Shown: positions 10,156 to 19,240 of the stretch, one piece after another
Layout: each line of letters starts with the position of its first letter
Numbering within the stretch: the stretch's first letter is position 1
DNA from: Eubacteriaceae bacterium
GTDB lineage: Bacteria > Bacillota > Clostridia > Eubacteriales > Garciellaceae
NCBI GenBank assembly: GCA_012838085.1
Contig: DUPX01000010.1
Coordinates: 1-38,686, forward strand
Direction of reading: 5' to 3'
Length of the DNA: 38,686 nt
The notes under the pieces: generated by a model
Seen by the model: the letters and a program-made list of their open reading frames with translations, nothing else
Databases searched by the model: none
Told to the model about the DNA's origin: nothing
Position numbers and translations under genes: made by a program

Positions 10156-11131
10156 TGTTTTCCCCCCCTTTTGAAAATAGATGACATCGAACCTTATGGC
10201 CGTTATAATCAATTAATTCTGGGTGTTTCTCCTTGCAAATATCCATTACACAATAACAACGGCTGCTAAATTTACATCCAGAAGGAGGATTTGAATGGCT
10301 TGGTATATCCCCCTTTAGAATTATCCTTTTTTCCTTTATCCTTGGGTCAGGCTTTGGAATAGCAGAGATTAAAGCCTTTGTATATGGATGCATAGGATTT
10401 TCAAATAATTCTTCCTTTTTACAAAGCTCCACAATCTCTCCTAAATACATAACTGCAATTCTATCACTAAGATATTTAACCACACTTAAGTCGTGGGCAA
10501 TAAATAAATATGCAAACCCAAATTCCTCTTGGAGATCCTTAAATAAATTAATAATTTGGGCTTGTACTGAAACATCCAGAGCTGAGACTGGTTCATCGGC
10601 AACTATAACTTCCGGTTCTAATCCTAAGGCCCTGGCAATACCTATTCTCTGTCTTTGCCCCCCACTAAATTGATGGGGAAACCTATCAAAATAATCTTTG
10701 TCCAGCCCCACCTTTTCGAGAAGTTCCACTGCCTTGTCAATAGCATCTCCTCTAGACATAAGGTTATGGGATAAAATAGGTTCAATAATAGCATCTCCTA
10801 CCCTCATCCTTGGGTTTAGCGAGGCATAAGGGTCTTGAAAGATCATCTGGGCATTTTTACGAAAACTTCTTAAACTTTCACCCTTTAAAGATAAGATGTT
10901 TTCTCCTTTATAGTTCACTTCACCTGCGGTAGGTTCTATAAGTCTTAAAATGCTTCGGCCCACTGTAGATTTTCCTGACCCACTCTCCCCTACTACTCCT
11001 AAGGTCTCCCCTCCTTTTAAATCAAAGCTTACATCATCTACAGCCTTTATTATGGTAGAGCCCTTGGAAAACAAACCCTTATTAAGAGCAAAATACTTTT
11101 TTAATCCTCTTACTTCTAATAATTTTTCCAT
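10124..11131 (-). CDS. Oligopeptide/dipeptide ABC transporter ATP-binding protein (OppF/DppF type)
   Basis: Walker A GESGSGKST, signature FSGGQRQRIGIARAL, Walker B VIVADEPVSALD, C-terminal oligopeptide Cys motif. Confidence 0.94.
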   Translation of the reverse strand: MEKLLEVRGLKKYFALNKGLFSKGSTIIKAVDDVSFDLKGGETLGVVGESGSGKSTVGRSILRLIEPTAGEVNYKGENILSLKGESLRSFRKNAQMIFQDPYASLNPRMRVGDAIIEPILSHNLMSRGDAIDKAVELLEKVGLDKDYFDRFPHQFSGGQRQRIGIARALGLEPEVIVADEPVSALDVSVQAQIINLFKDLQEEFGFAYLFIAHDLSVVKYLSDRIAVMYLGEIVELCKKEELFENPMHPYTKALISAIPKPDPRIKEKRIILKGDIPSHSNPPSGCKFSSRCYCVMDICKEKHPELIDYNGHKVRCHLFSKGGENNGEISSKENC

Positions 11132-11132
11132 A

Positions 11133-12119
11133 TTAAACCTCTCCTTTATTTCCCATCACAAAACAGCTAATTTTATGCCCCTGTCCTATATCTTCCAATA
11201 CAGGGTTTTCCTGAAAGCACTTTGGAATAGCCTTTTCACATCTAGGTGCAAAACGACAACCCTTAGCGAATTCTGTGGGAGAAGGTACTGTCCCCTTAAT
11301 AGTGTATAAGCGATTTCTCATATCATTTAAAGTAGGTAATGATTCTAACAATCCTAAGGTATAAGGGTGCTGAGGGTTTTCAAAAAGCTTGTAGATATCA
11401 GCTTCCTCCACCACTCTGCCTGCATACATCACCACAACATAATCACACATTTCTGCCACCACGCCAAGGTCATGGGTGATCAATAATACTGAAGCCTCTG
11501 TCTTATCCCTTAACTCTTTAATCAAGTCTAGAATTTGGGCCTGAATGGTCACATCTAATGCAGTGGTAGGCTCATCAGCAATTAGCAGTTTAGGATTGCA
11601 GCACATAGCCATTGCTATCATCACCCTTTGCCTCATACCTCCAGAAAGTTCATGGGGGTATTGGTGAATCACTTTATCAGGTGAAGGAATGGAGACCATG
11701 TTTAGCTTTTCTATGGCCGCCTCCATAGCCTCTTTCTTGCTAATATTAGAGTGGACCATTATACTTTCCGATAATTGCTGTCCAATAGTGAAGACAGGAT
11801 TTAAGGAAGTCATGGGTTCTTGAAAGATCATCCCTATATCCTTTCCTCTAACCTCAGTCATATCTTCCTGTGAAAGTTCTAGCAAGTCCCTACCCTCAAA
11901 TAATATCTCTCCCTTAGAAATATTTGCTGTTCTCGGCAGTAGACCCATTATAGAAAGGGAGGTTATGCTTTTCCCGCACCCTGATTCCCCAACTAATCCA
12001 ATGATTTTCCCTTTATCTATTTTAAAACTTACATCATCAATTACATTTATTTTTTGTTCTTCAATATTAAAGCTAATCTCTAAGTCTTTAACCTCTATTA
12101 AAGGATTTTCTTGTCCCAA
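11133..12119 (-). CDS. Oligopeptide/dipeptide ABC transporter ATP-binding protein (OppD/DppD type)
   Basis: Walker A GESGCGKS, LSGGMRQRVMIAMAM, LLIADEPTTALD. Start refined to TTG at 12119 (MGQENPLIEVKD) preceded by AAAGAGGTGG; the upstream ORF extension overlaps a sigma-54 promoter. Confidence 0.9.
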   Translation of the reverse strand: MGQENPLIEVKDLEISFNIEEQKINVIDDVSFKIDKGKIIGLVGESGCGKSITSLSIMGLLPRTANISKGEILFEGRDLLELSQEDMTEVRGKDIGMIFQEPMTSLNPVFTIGQQLSESIMVHSNISKKEAMEAAIEKLNMVSIPSPDKVIHQYPHELSGGMRQRVMIAMAMCCNPKLLIADEPTTALDVTIQAQILDLIKELRDKTEASVLLITHDLGVVAEMCDYVVVMYAGRVVEEADIYKLFENPQHPYTLGLLESLPTLNDMRNRLYTIKGTVPSPTEFAKGCRFAPRCEKAIPKCFQENPVLEDIGQGHKISCFVMGNKGEV

Positions 12120-12165
12120 AATATTCCACCTCTTTCCAACCATTAAATGATATCTCATTATTATA

Positions 12166-12181
12166 TGCAAGTACTATGCCA
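12166..12181 (-). promoter_or_regulatory. Sigma-54 (-24/-12) promoter
   Basis: Minus strand reads TGGCATAGTACTTGCA, i.e. TGGCAT-N5-TTGCA, GG-N10-GC spacing exact, about 47 nt upstream of the OppD-type start. Confidence 0.8.
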
Positions 12182-12221
12182 TTATTATTATTTCTTTCCC
12201 TTGATATGCAAAAAATAAAAA

Positions 12222-12260
12222 ACCAATGTAAAACAACTATTGGAATTGTTTACAATTGGT
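12222..12260. promoter_or_regulatory. Candidate enhancer-binding (UAS) inverted repeat
   Basis: accaatgtaaaacaa-N9-ttgtttacaattggt; 12 of 15 positions pair by hand count; about 60 nt upstream of the -24 element. Confidence 0.45.
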
Positions 12261-12367
12261 CATTTATCTAAATAATTGGTATATTCTTCCTGTGGAACCG
12301 ATATCAGCTTTATTCGACAAATTTCTACTTCTATAGATAATTTTCTCTAAAAAACTATTAGGTGATT

Positions 12368-14443
12368 TTATAGGTTATTATTTGGATATTGCAACCCAAT
12401 ATTTCCCCTATTGTATTCCCTTAGAAAATGTAGCCCTATTGGGGTAATAGATGTTCCCTGCTTTGTGCTTCCTATTTTAACCAGATCCCGTCTATCTAAA
12501 TCCTTAATTCTTAGCCTTACCTGTTCTGGGGTAATATTTAAGCCCTTGGAATTTAGAATTTGGGAGATCTTTCCCCTACCCACCTTTAAATTTAGCTTTT
12601 TTGTTTGTTCTAGTACTTCTAGAATGGCAATATACTCCCTTAATTGTCCTTGGGGAATTAAACCTATATCTACCCAGTCTAAGGAAGTATCTTTTATAGT
12701 ATTTTTCTCAATACTTCTTAAAAATTCTTCCGGCAGGTCATTTTTTGTAACCACCTTTTTCTCTACAATACTATCTATATAATACATCAGATTTTCCAAT
12801 TCCCTTATATTACCCGGCCAAGAATACTGAAAAAAAAGTTCCTTAACCTCTTCGCTTAGCTCCTTATCACTTCCTAATTTAGCCAGAAAATACTTGGTTA
12901 GAAGGGGAATGTCTTCCTTTCTTTCATTTAAAGGAGGAACATCGAAATAAAGTACCTTTAATCTATAATAAAGGTCCTTACGGAATTTACCTTCCTCTAC
13001 TAGATTCAATAAGTCCTTATTGGTGGCAGCAATAACCCTAACATCCACTGGAATAATCTTGTTTCCACCTACTCTCATAATTTCCTTTTCCTGTAGTACC
13101 CGCAAAAGACGTGTTTGAATTTGGGGAGAAGTATCCCCTATTTCATCTAAGAATATAGTACCCTTGTCTGCCTGCTCAAAGAGTCCAGCTTTACCTCCCT
13201 TTATAGCTCCTGTAAAGGCTCCTTCTCTATACCCAAACAATTCACTTTCCAACAAGCTCTCTGATATAGCAGCAAAGTTAACAGCTACAAAAGCCTCATT
13301 TCTTCTATCAGATGTGTTATGAATAGCCTGGGCAAAGATTTCTTTCCCTGTTCCATCATCCCCCTGTATTAAAACAGTTAGGTCAGTCTTTGCAACCTTT
13401 TTGGCAATCTTTATTTTATCTGTAAGTTTAGGGCTAACCCCTACTAAGTCTTCAAACTTATGGCGGGCAGTAAAGCCCTTGTCTATTATCCTCTTACGGA
13501 CTTCCCTTTCTAAATTTTGAATATAATCCACCTCTTGAATCCCAAAAATATAGCCTCTTACCGCTTTATTTTGGTGAAGGAAGGTCTTATTAAATACAAA
13601 CTCTCTATCCTTAACCCTTACCAACTCATGCTCTACATGTTCAGGGCCTAATATCTTATCAATAATCTTTCTACTGCTAATAATCTCAGTAATATTCTTA
13701 GAAAGTAGATCATTATAATTATAATCTAAAAGCTTAGCAAATTTTTCATTGGCAAAAAATACATTTCCACTTAGGTCTAATGCAGCAATACCATCATTGG
13801 TAACATTGAATATGCCCTTTAACATTTTATTGATTTCAATATTATTCAAATTAATATTGATTAATTCCATGGAATACCTTTCAGAGATATTCTTTAAATG
13901 GCTCTTGGGTAAATTTAGCTCCATAAAGATTTCTATTACAGAGGATAATTCGATTAGTCTTACACCCAAATCAATAATTCTCTCTACATATGAAGGTACT
14001 AGGTGGGCTCCCCCTGGTGTAACTGCAATTTTTTCTACAGTGTTTTCACTTCCAGGATAATAGGGAATAAACTCTAAATGATTAACCCCTAATTTTTTTA
14101 ATTCATTAATGGTTTCATAGGTTGTCTGAACATGGTTATTTACAACAAGAACCCTCTCTCCATCATTTAAGTTAATCAATTCTGAAATATTCTTTAGATT
14201 TATTGTTCGCTTTACAGCTATAATAGGTATTTCATCGGTTGCTTTTTTCTTTATTTCATCTATTAAGGCTTCACTTGTACACACTATGAGGTCCAGATTG
14301 GTAGTATCAATCTTATCCTGTTCCCTTAAAAATATAGGTATTACCTCTACCTCATATTGAAAGGCAGCATTTAATTGTTCTGATAATGCCTTATTTACAA
14401 AATGGTCAACCGACACCATTGCTATTCTTTTAGTTTTGCCCAA
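12368..14443 (-). CDS. Sigma-54-dependent enhancer-binding transcriptional regulator (PrpR_N-like sensor, PAS, AAA+)
   Basis: GDDGTGKE Walker A, FGYREGAFTGAIKGG (GAFTGA loop), GTIFLDEIGD Walker B, PAS-like DLSGNVFFANEKFAKLLDY; N-terminal region like PrpR_N. Confidence 0.9.
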   Translation of the reverse strand: MGKTKRIAMVSVDHFVNKALSEQLNAAFQYEVEVIPIFLREQDKIDTTNLDLIVCTSEALIDEIKKKATDEIPIIAVKRTINLKNISELINLNDGERVLVVNNHVQTTYETINELKKLGVNHLEFIPYYPGSENTVEKIAVTPGGAHLVPSYVERIIDLGVRLIELSSVIEIFMELNLPKSHLKNISERYSMELININLNNIEINKMLKGIFNVTNDGIAALDLSGNVFFANEKFAKLLDYNYNDLLSKNITEIISSRKIIDKILGPEHVEHELVRVKDREFVFNKTFLHQNKAVRGYIFGIQEVDYIQNLEREVRKRIIDKGFTARHKFEDLVGVSPKLTDKIKIAKKVAKTDLTVLIQGDDGTGKEIFAQAIHNTSDRRNEAFVAVNFAAISESLLESELFGYREGAFTGAIKGGKAGLFEQADKGTIFLDEIGDTSPQIQTRLLRVLQEKEIMRVGGNKIIPVDVRVIAATNKDLLNLVEEGKFRKDLYYRLKVLYFDVPPLNERKEDIPLLTKYFLAKLGSDKELSEEVKELFFQYSWPGNIRELENLMYYIDSIVEKKVVTKNDLPEEFLRSIEKNTIKDTSLDWVDIGLIPQGQLREYIAILEVLEQTKKLNLKVGRGKISQILNSKGLNITPEQVRLRIKDLDRRDLVKIGSTKQGTSITPIGLHFLREYNRGNIGLQYPNNNL

Positions 14444-14634
14444 TCAATTTTCCCTCCTTAGCCTAAGGTTTTATAAAAGATTTTAGATGTAGTAGTAGTA
14501 TAACATAATTTTATAACTTTAATTACCAAGTTGGCCTACTAAATATTTTCCCATACCTTTATAGATGGACAGGAGATACTCTTCTTGTAGCCCTAATTTA
14601 TTATTTTATATAAAGGAGGACTTTTTTACAAAAT

Positions 14635-14666
14635 AAAAAAATCATCTCTGAGAACTCAGAGATGAT
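14635..14666 (-). terminator. Rho-independent terminator downstream of ferritin gene
   Basis: atcatctctgag-aa-ctcagagatgat hairpin; minus-strand 3' T tract (aaaaaa on + at 14635-14640). Confidence 0.85.
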
Positions 14667-14702
14667 CTTTTATTATTATAAAACACCTTATTTTATATTT
14701 TT

Positions 14703-15194
14703 CTAATCTTCGTGCTTTAATATTTGACTAAGGGTAAAGGGGGCTGCTCCCTTTTCACCAGCATGCTTAATTGCATCTAAGACACTTCTAAATAGATTTT
14801 CTTCCTCCACCTGTTCATCAATATAAGTTCTTAAAAAGTTCTCTGCGGCATAGTGTTTTTCTTCTATTGCTATCTCAAGAATATCTCTAATACTAGCTGA
14901 AATCATCTTTTCATGGTCTAAGGCTGCTTCAAAGGCCTCTTTTGGAGAGCTGTATTCAGTAGATACCCCTTCTAAAGGTAGGTATACCACATGACCATCT
15001 ACATCCTCTATAAAATTTCTAAAATCTTCTGCATGTTCTATTTCTTCTTTAGTATGTTCTTCAAAAAAATGAGCATATTGGGGTAAGCCCTCTTCCCTAA
15101 AGTATTGTTCCATACCTTTATAGGTATAGGCAGCTCCTAATTCTAAATTGATTTGCTTGTTTAAAGCTTCTTCTAATCTTTTACTAAGTTCCAT
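14703..15194 (-). CDS. Ferritin (non-heme)
   Basis: LNKQINLELGAAYTYKGMEQYF, EEHTKEEIEHAEDFRNFI, EQVEEENLFRSVLD ferroxidase-type residues. Confidence 0.93.
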   Translation of the reverse strand: MELSKRLEEALNKQINLELGAAYTYKGMEQYFREEGLPQYAHFFEEHTKEEIEHAEDFRNFIEDVDGHVVYLPLEGVSTEYSSPKEAFEAALDHEKMISASIRDILEIAIEEKHYAAENFLRTYIDEQVEEENLFRSVLDAIKHAGEKGAAPFTLSQILKHED

Positions 15195-15311
15195 AAAAAT
15201 CCTCCTTAAATTTTCTCCATATCAGTCCCTAATATATTTACCCCTTTAGTAGACCTTTAATCAGATTTTTATGGAAGATGTTTTAGTCATTAATTTAAGG
15301 TTTTGCCTAAG

Positions 15312-16772
15312 CTATTGTTCAATAGTATTAGTCACCTGATCAAAAACCATGGTGATGCGTGTACCTATATCCATCCTACTGATTATCTTAAAATAACCAT
15401 CATGTTCTTCTATAATCCATTTAGCTATGGATAGACCTAGACCTGAGCCCCCTGTTTTTCTTGCCCTGGATTCATCAGAACGATAAAATCTATCAAATAT
15501 ATGGGGTAAATCCTTTGGACTTATACCTATGCCACTATCCTGGACTATTATATGAATGGAATTATCTTTTCTTTTCACTTTTAGGAAAATGGTCTCCCCT
15601 GTTGGAGTGAATTTTATACTATTATCCACCAGTATTCTTATAGCTTGTTTTAGAAGCTGCTTATCACCAGATATAAATGCAGGACTATCTAAGGTTACCT
15701 CAAAGTTATGATTATCATTAATCATCTTTGTTTCTCGGATAACCTCCTCTATTAATATAGTACAATCAAAGGTTTCTTTATGGAGTTGTATGGTTTCATT
15801 GTCCCCTCTAGCTAAAAATAATAGCTGTTCTACCAAGTCTTTCATATTATCTGCTTCGGATTTTATAGCATCTATGGACTCCTGTAATGTTATTTCATCA
15901 GTCTTACCCCAGCGATCTAAGAGGTTGGCATAGCCTTGTATTACTGATATAGGGGTTCTTAGTTCATGGGAAGCATCAGAAACAAAGCGTACCTGAGATT
16001 GGTAAGAATGGTTAATACGGTTTAACATACTATTTATAGCACTGGCTAAATCTTTAAGCTCATCCTGTGAGCTATCTATAGAAATATAATTATCTAGTTT
16101 ATTGGCATCAATATTACTTATAGCCCCAGCTAAATCCTTAAGCAAAACATCTTGGGGCACCCCCCTATTAAAACTTTGTGCAGTTTTAGTCAATTCATTT
16201 ATAGGCTCAAGGGTCTTTCTAATATTTTTATAACCCCTCTTTGTATTAATAATTATTATGGAGAGTTCAATAATTAAGATAATAAAAAATAGTGGAGAAA
16301 AAATCCTAATATCCCTTCCTAGTAAATAGATTATTTCATAATAGGAATTATTGAAGGGAACTTCCATAATATATCTGATGGAGTAGATTTTTTCTAAAAT
16401 TCCTTTACCCTTATTATTCTTTGAAAATGCAATGCTTCTTCTGGCATCCTTTGTATTTAGGGGAAGTTTTTTTTGAAGAGCATTGGAAAGTTTTATGCCT
16501 TTACCTGGATAATCCTTTGCTAAAATCTCGTATCCTTGATCATCGAACATGGATTGTTCAGTAAATGGGGGAGTATTTTGGGATTGAAGAAAGGACTTTC
16601 CCCCTTCCTCTGCCTTCCATATAAAAACAAAAAACATCATAACAATAATAATCATATTCATTGCGAAGAAGACAGATATTAATCTGCCCATCATTTGGAA
16701 GTTAAGCTTTAATACGAGGGATGATCTTAATTTTGTTGTAAATTTGGTGGAATTCTCATTTTCTTTATTCAT
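15312..16772 (-). CDS. Sensor histidine kinase (HAMP, HisKA, HATPase)
   Basis: FVSDASHELRTPISVIQGYANLLDRWG, DNSIKFTPTGE, VQDSGIGISPKDLPHIFDRFYRSDESRARKTGGSGLGLSIAKWI. Confidence 0.96.
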   Translation of the reverse strand: MNKENENSTKFTTKLRSSLVLKLNFQMMGRLISVFFAMNMIIIVMMFFVFIWKAEEGGKSFLQSQNTPPFTEQSMFDDQGYEILAKDYPGKGIKLSNALQKKLPLNTKDARRSIAFSKNNKGKGILEKIYSIRYIMEVPFNNSYYEIIYLLGRDIRIFSPLFFIILIIELSIIIINTKRGYKNIRKTLEPINELTKTAQSFNRGVPQDVLLKDLAGAISNIDANKLDNYISIDSSQDELKDLASAINSMLNRINHSYQSQVRFVSDASHELRTPISVIQGYANLLDRWGKTDEITLQESIDAIKSEADNMKDLVEQLLFLARGDNETIQLHKETFDCTILIEEVIRETKMINDNHNFEVTLDSPAFISGDKQLLKQAIRILVDNSIKFTPTGETIFLKVKRKDNSIHIIVQDSGIGISPKDLPHIFDRFYRSDESRARKTGGSGLGLSIAKWIIEEHDGYFKIISRMDIGTRITMVFDQVTNTIEQ

Positions 16773-17448
16773 CTTTTATTAGATACCCTACTCCCCGAAC
16801 AGTCTGTATTACTTTCAAATTATATGGTTCTTCTATCTTTGTTCTTAGATGTCTTACATACACATCTACCGCATTAGTGTTTCCGACAAAATCATAACCC
16901 CAAATTTTATCCAAAGCGCTTTCCCTTTTAACTACAATATTCTTATTTTTCATAAGATAGTAAAGTAAATCAAACTCTTTTTTTGTCAAATGAATTATAT
17001 CTCCAGCCACCTTCACTTCTCTTTTTTCTGAATCCAGCTCCAAGGTTTTATAGGTCATAACCCTTGACTTTACTTCAGGTGGTGGGAGATGTCTTGTTCT
17101 TAGAACTGTTCTTATTCTGGCTAATAGCTCCTCTATGGCAAAGGGTTTAGTTATGTAATCATCAGCGCCCCCATCCAAACCAGTAACCTTATCCACTACA
17201 GTATCCCTGGCAGTGAGCAGAATAATAGGTATAGAGGAAAATTGCCGCACTCTTCTTAAAACCTCAATGCCGCTTAACTCAGGTAGCATAATATCCAACA
17301 GAACAAGGTCATAGGGATGGGTCTTTATAAGCTCCAGTCCATCCCTACCATTATAGGCCTTATCCACTTGATAGCCTTCATATTTTAACTCCAGCTCTAC
17401 AAAACGTGCTAATTTTTCTTCATCTTCAACTATTAGAATTTTCTCCAT
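16765..17448 (-). CDS. Response regulator transcription factor (OmpR/PhoB family)
   Basis: MEKILIVEDEEKLARFVELEL, LVLLDIMLPELSGIEVLRRVR, winged-helix C-terminus ending TVRGVGYLIKDE. Start refined to 17448. Confidence 0.95.
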   Translation of the reverse strand: MEKILIVEDEEKLARFVELELKYEGYQVDKAYNGRDGLELIKTHPYDLVLLDIMLPELSGIEVLRRVRQFSSIPIILLTARDTVVDKVTGLDGGADDYITKPFAIEELLARIRTVLRTRHLPPPEVKSRVMTYKTLELDSEKREVKVAGDIIHLTKKEFDLLYYLMKNKNIVVKRESALDKIWGYDFVGNTNAVDVYVRHLRTKIEEPYNLKVIQTVRGVGYLIKDE

Positions 17449-17992
17449 GGGAATTTTCACCCTTAACTTCATTTTTTATATTTTCTGCAGCATTTGCTAC
17501 AGAGTCCATTACTTGGTTTATACTTTCTTTACCTAGGTCTGGTCCATTAAATGAATACCTATAGCCAAAGAAAAGTCCTACAATTAGCAGAGGAACAATT
17601 ACCCAAAATGCAAATACCAATCCTATAACTAAAATGGTAACAGATACGGTAGTGGTTTTCTCTCCACCTTTTGTAACCTGAAGATAATTACTATTACCTT
17701 TAGATATCATTTTCCTTAGCCATCTTATAAACTTCCCTAAGAGTTCTCTAAAGGAAGCACCAGAATTTTGTCCATTATTATTTCTAGTATTATTTTGTTC
17801 TGGAGCCTCTTCTACCTTTTGCCTGGAATTATAATATCCACCACCTGCTGGAGAGGAGATGCGATTTTGTTGTTCCAGTTTTATTATAGCCTCTAAAATA
17901 TCCCCATTAGTTTCTTCTAAAATTTTCTTGGCCTCATCATAAGAGATATTGGCCTTTTCTCTAAGCTTATCCACTTGTTCTATAGTTACCAT
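17426..17992 (-). CDS. DUF4342-like protein with N-terminal UBA/TS-N-like helix bundle and C-terminal TM
   Basis: MVTIEQVDKLREKANISYDEAKKILEETNGDILEAIIKLEQ plus hydrophobic VSVTILVIGLVFAFWVIVPLLIVGLFF. Start refined to 17992. Confidence 0.7.
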   Translation of the reverse strand: MVTIEQVDKLREKANISYDEAKKILEETNGDILEAIIKLEQQNRISSPAGGGYYNSRQKVEEAPEQNNTRNNNGQNSGASFRELLGKFIRWLRKMISKGNSNYLQVTKGGEKTTTVSVTILVIGLVFAFWVIVPLLIVGLFFGYRYSFNGPDLGKESINQVMDSVANAAENIKNEVKGENSHGENSNS

Positions 17993-18198
17993 AAAATAAC
18001 CTCCAGTCATCTTTGATGACCTTATAATAACAAAGTAAAATTTAAAACAAATCTATTTATCATTAAAATTTGATTAAAATTTAATAATAGTTTTATAATC
18101 TATATAAAATTATAAATCCTATTCTCTGTCTTTTCAAGCCAAATCAATGTATAGAAAGATGGGAAAAAAACTATAATAATTAATATTGCAGAATAAAA

Positions 18199-18245
18199 TG
18201 GTGTGTTCAGCAGGATTGAAACCTGGGGCCATTAGATGGGTAGTC
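18199..18245 (-). repeat. Degenerate 3' half of a tRNA (likely decayed att copy of tRNA-Arg ACG)
   Basis: Ungapped alignment with 21208..21254 (tRNA-Arg 3' half), about three quarters of positions identical, including CCATTTTA 3' end; no 5' half present. Confidence 0.6.
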
Positions 18246-18254
18246 TTAGCTTAT

Positions 18255-18491
18255 ATTTTTTTATCTTTAATTTATTTTTTATATCCTTTGATATTCTATG
18301 ATTTATATGTGTCACCTCTAGTAATAGAAGTTGATTCTTAATAACTCTTGTAGCTTTGTATTTTTGGTTTCAAACTCTATAAAATACTTTTGTATGTAAT
18401 CCTAGAGATATTTAGCTCCCTATTAATTTGCCTTTGCAATTTATTTTCTTTAAAATATCTTAATAATATTTCTTCTTTTCAGTCCAATCAT
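18255..18491 (-). pseudogene. Degenerate transposase N-terminus (IS21 IstA-like)
   Basis: Minus strand has GGAGGTGAT-ATG then MIGLKRRNIIKIF // QINRELNISRITYK // KYFIEFETKNTKLQEL // RGDTYKS.NIKGYKK.IKDK over shifting frames with stops; resembles the HTH region of IstA. Confidence 0.5.
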
Positions 18492-18690
18492 ATCACCTCC
18501 CATGTTCCCCATAAAAATACATTTAAACTAAAACCATAACAGCATTATATTTAAAATCCTTATGAAATCTAACATAAATTAAGCCCTATATTATTTCGAA
18601 TTAAGAAGAGCATAAGAAATCCACTTCTTGCCTTGCAAAAAACATCTATGCTAATATTATCATATAGAATATGTGTTTGGAGGTGTTGGT

Positions 18691-19240
18691 ATGGAAAGAA
18701 ATTATAAAGTTGCAAATTTGTTTGCTGGTGTAGGGGGAATATGCAGGGGCTTTGAAAAAGCAGGAGGAAATATTATATGGACTAATGAGATTGATAGATA
18801 TGCCTGCAAAACCTATAGTCTAAATATGAATTCTACTGTCTTAGCCCAGGGGATATACATTTTATAGAACCGAAAGATATACCTGATATAGATATACTTT
18901 CAGCTGTCTTTCCATGTCAGGCCTTTTCAATAGTTGGTTATAGAAGAGGTTTTGAGGATGAATGCATCAGAATATGGGAATATACCTCAGAATAGAGAAA
19001 ATATATATATAGTTGGGTTTTTAAATAAGAAGCACTACGATCGCTTCGACTTCCCAGAACCCATAGAACTAAATAAAAAAATTACAGGTTTTATTGATAT
19101 AAATATTAGAGTTATGAGAAATATTACTACACAAAAGACAATTATAAGTTTTATGATGTCCTTGAAAAAGAAATGACAAATATGAATACCATTTATCAGT
19201 GGAGAAGGGTTTACCTTCGGGAAAAAGTGAAGAAAGTAAT
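18691..19240 (+). pseudogene. C5-cytosine-specific DNA methyltransferase, frameshifted and internally deleted
   Basis: NYKVANLFAGVGGICRGFEKAGGNIIWTNEID (motif I) then, +1 frame, [37 protein letters not shown] (PCQ motif IV), then another frame [19 protein letters not shown] (motif VIII); the ENV region is missing. Confidence 0.85.

Noticed and set aside
12120-12170. N-terminal extension of the OppD-type ORF (MHIIMRYHLMVGKRWNI)
   Set aside because: Overlaps the -12 region of the sigma-54 promoter and has no RBS; TTG at 12119 is better supported.
14540-14612. Possible third copy of the structured repeat seen around proS
   Set aside because: Only scattered similarity (caag...ctcctg...ta.aaggt); too weak without a covariance model.
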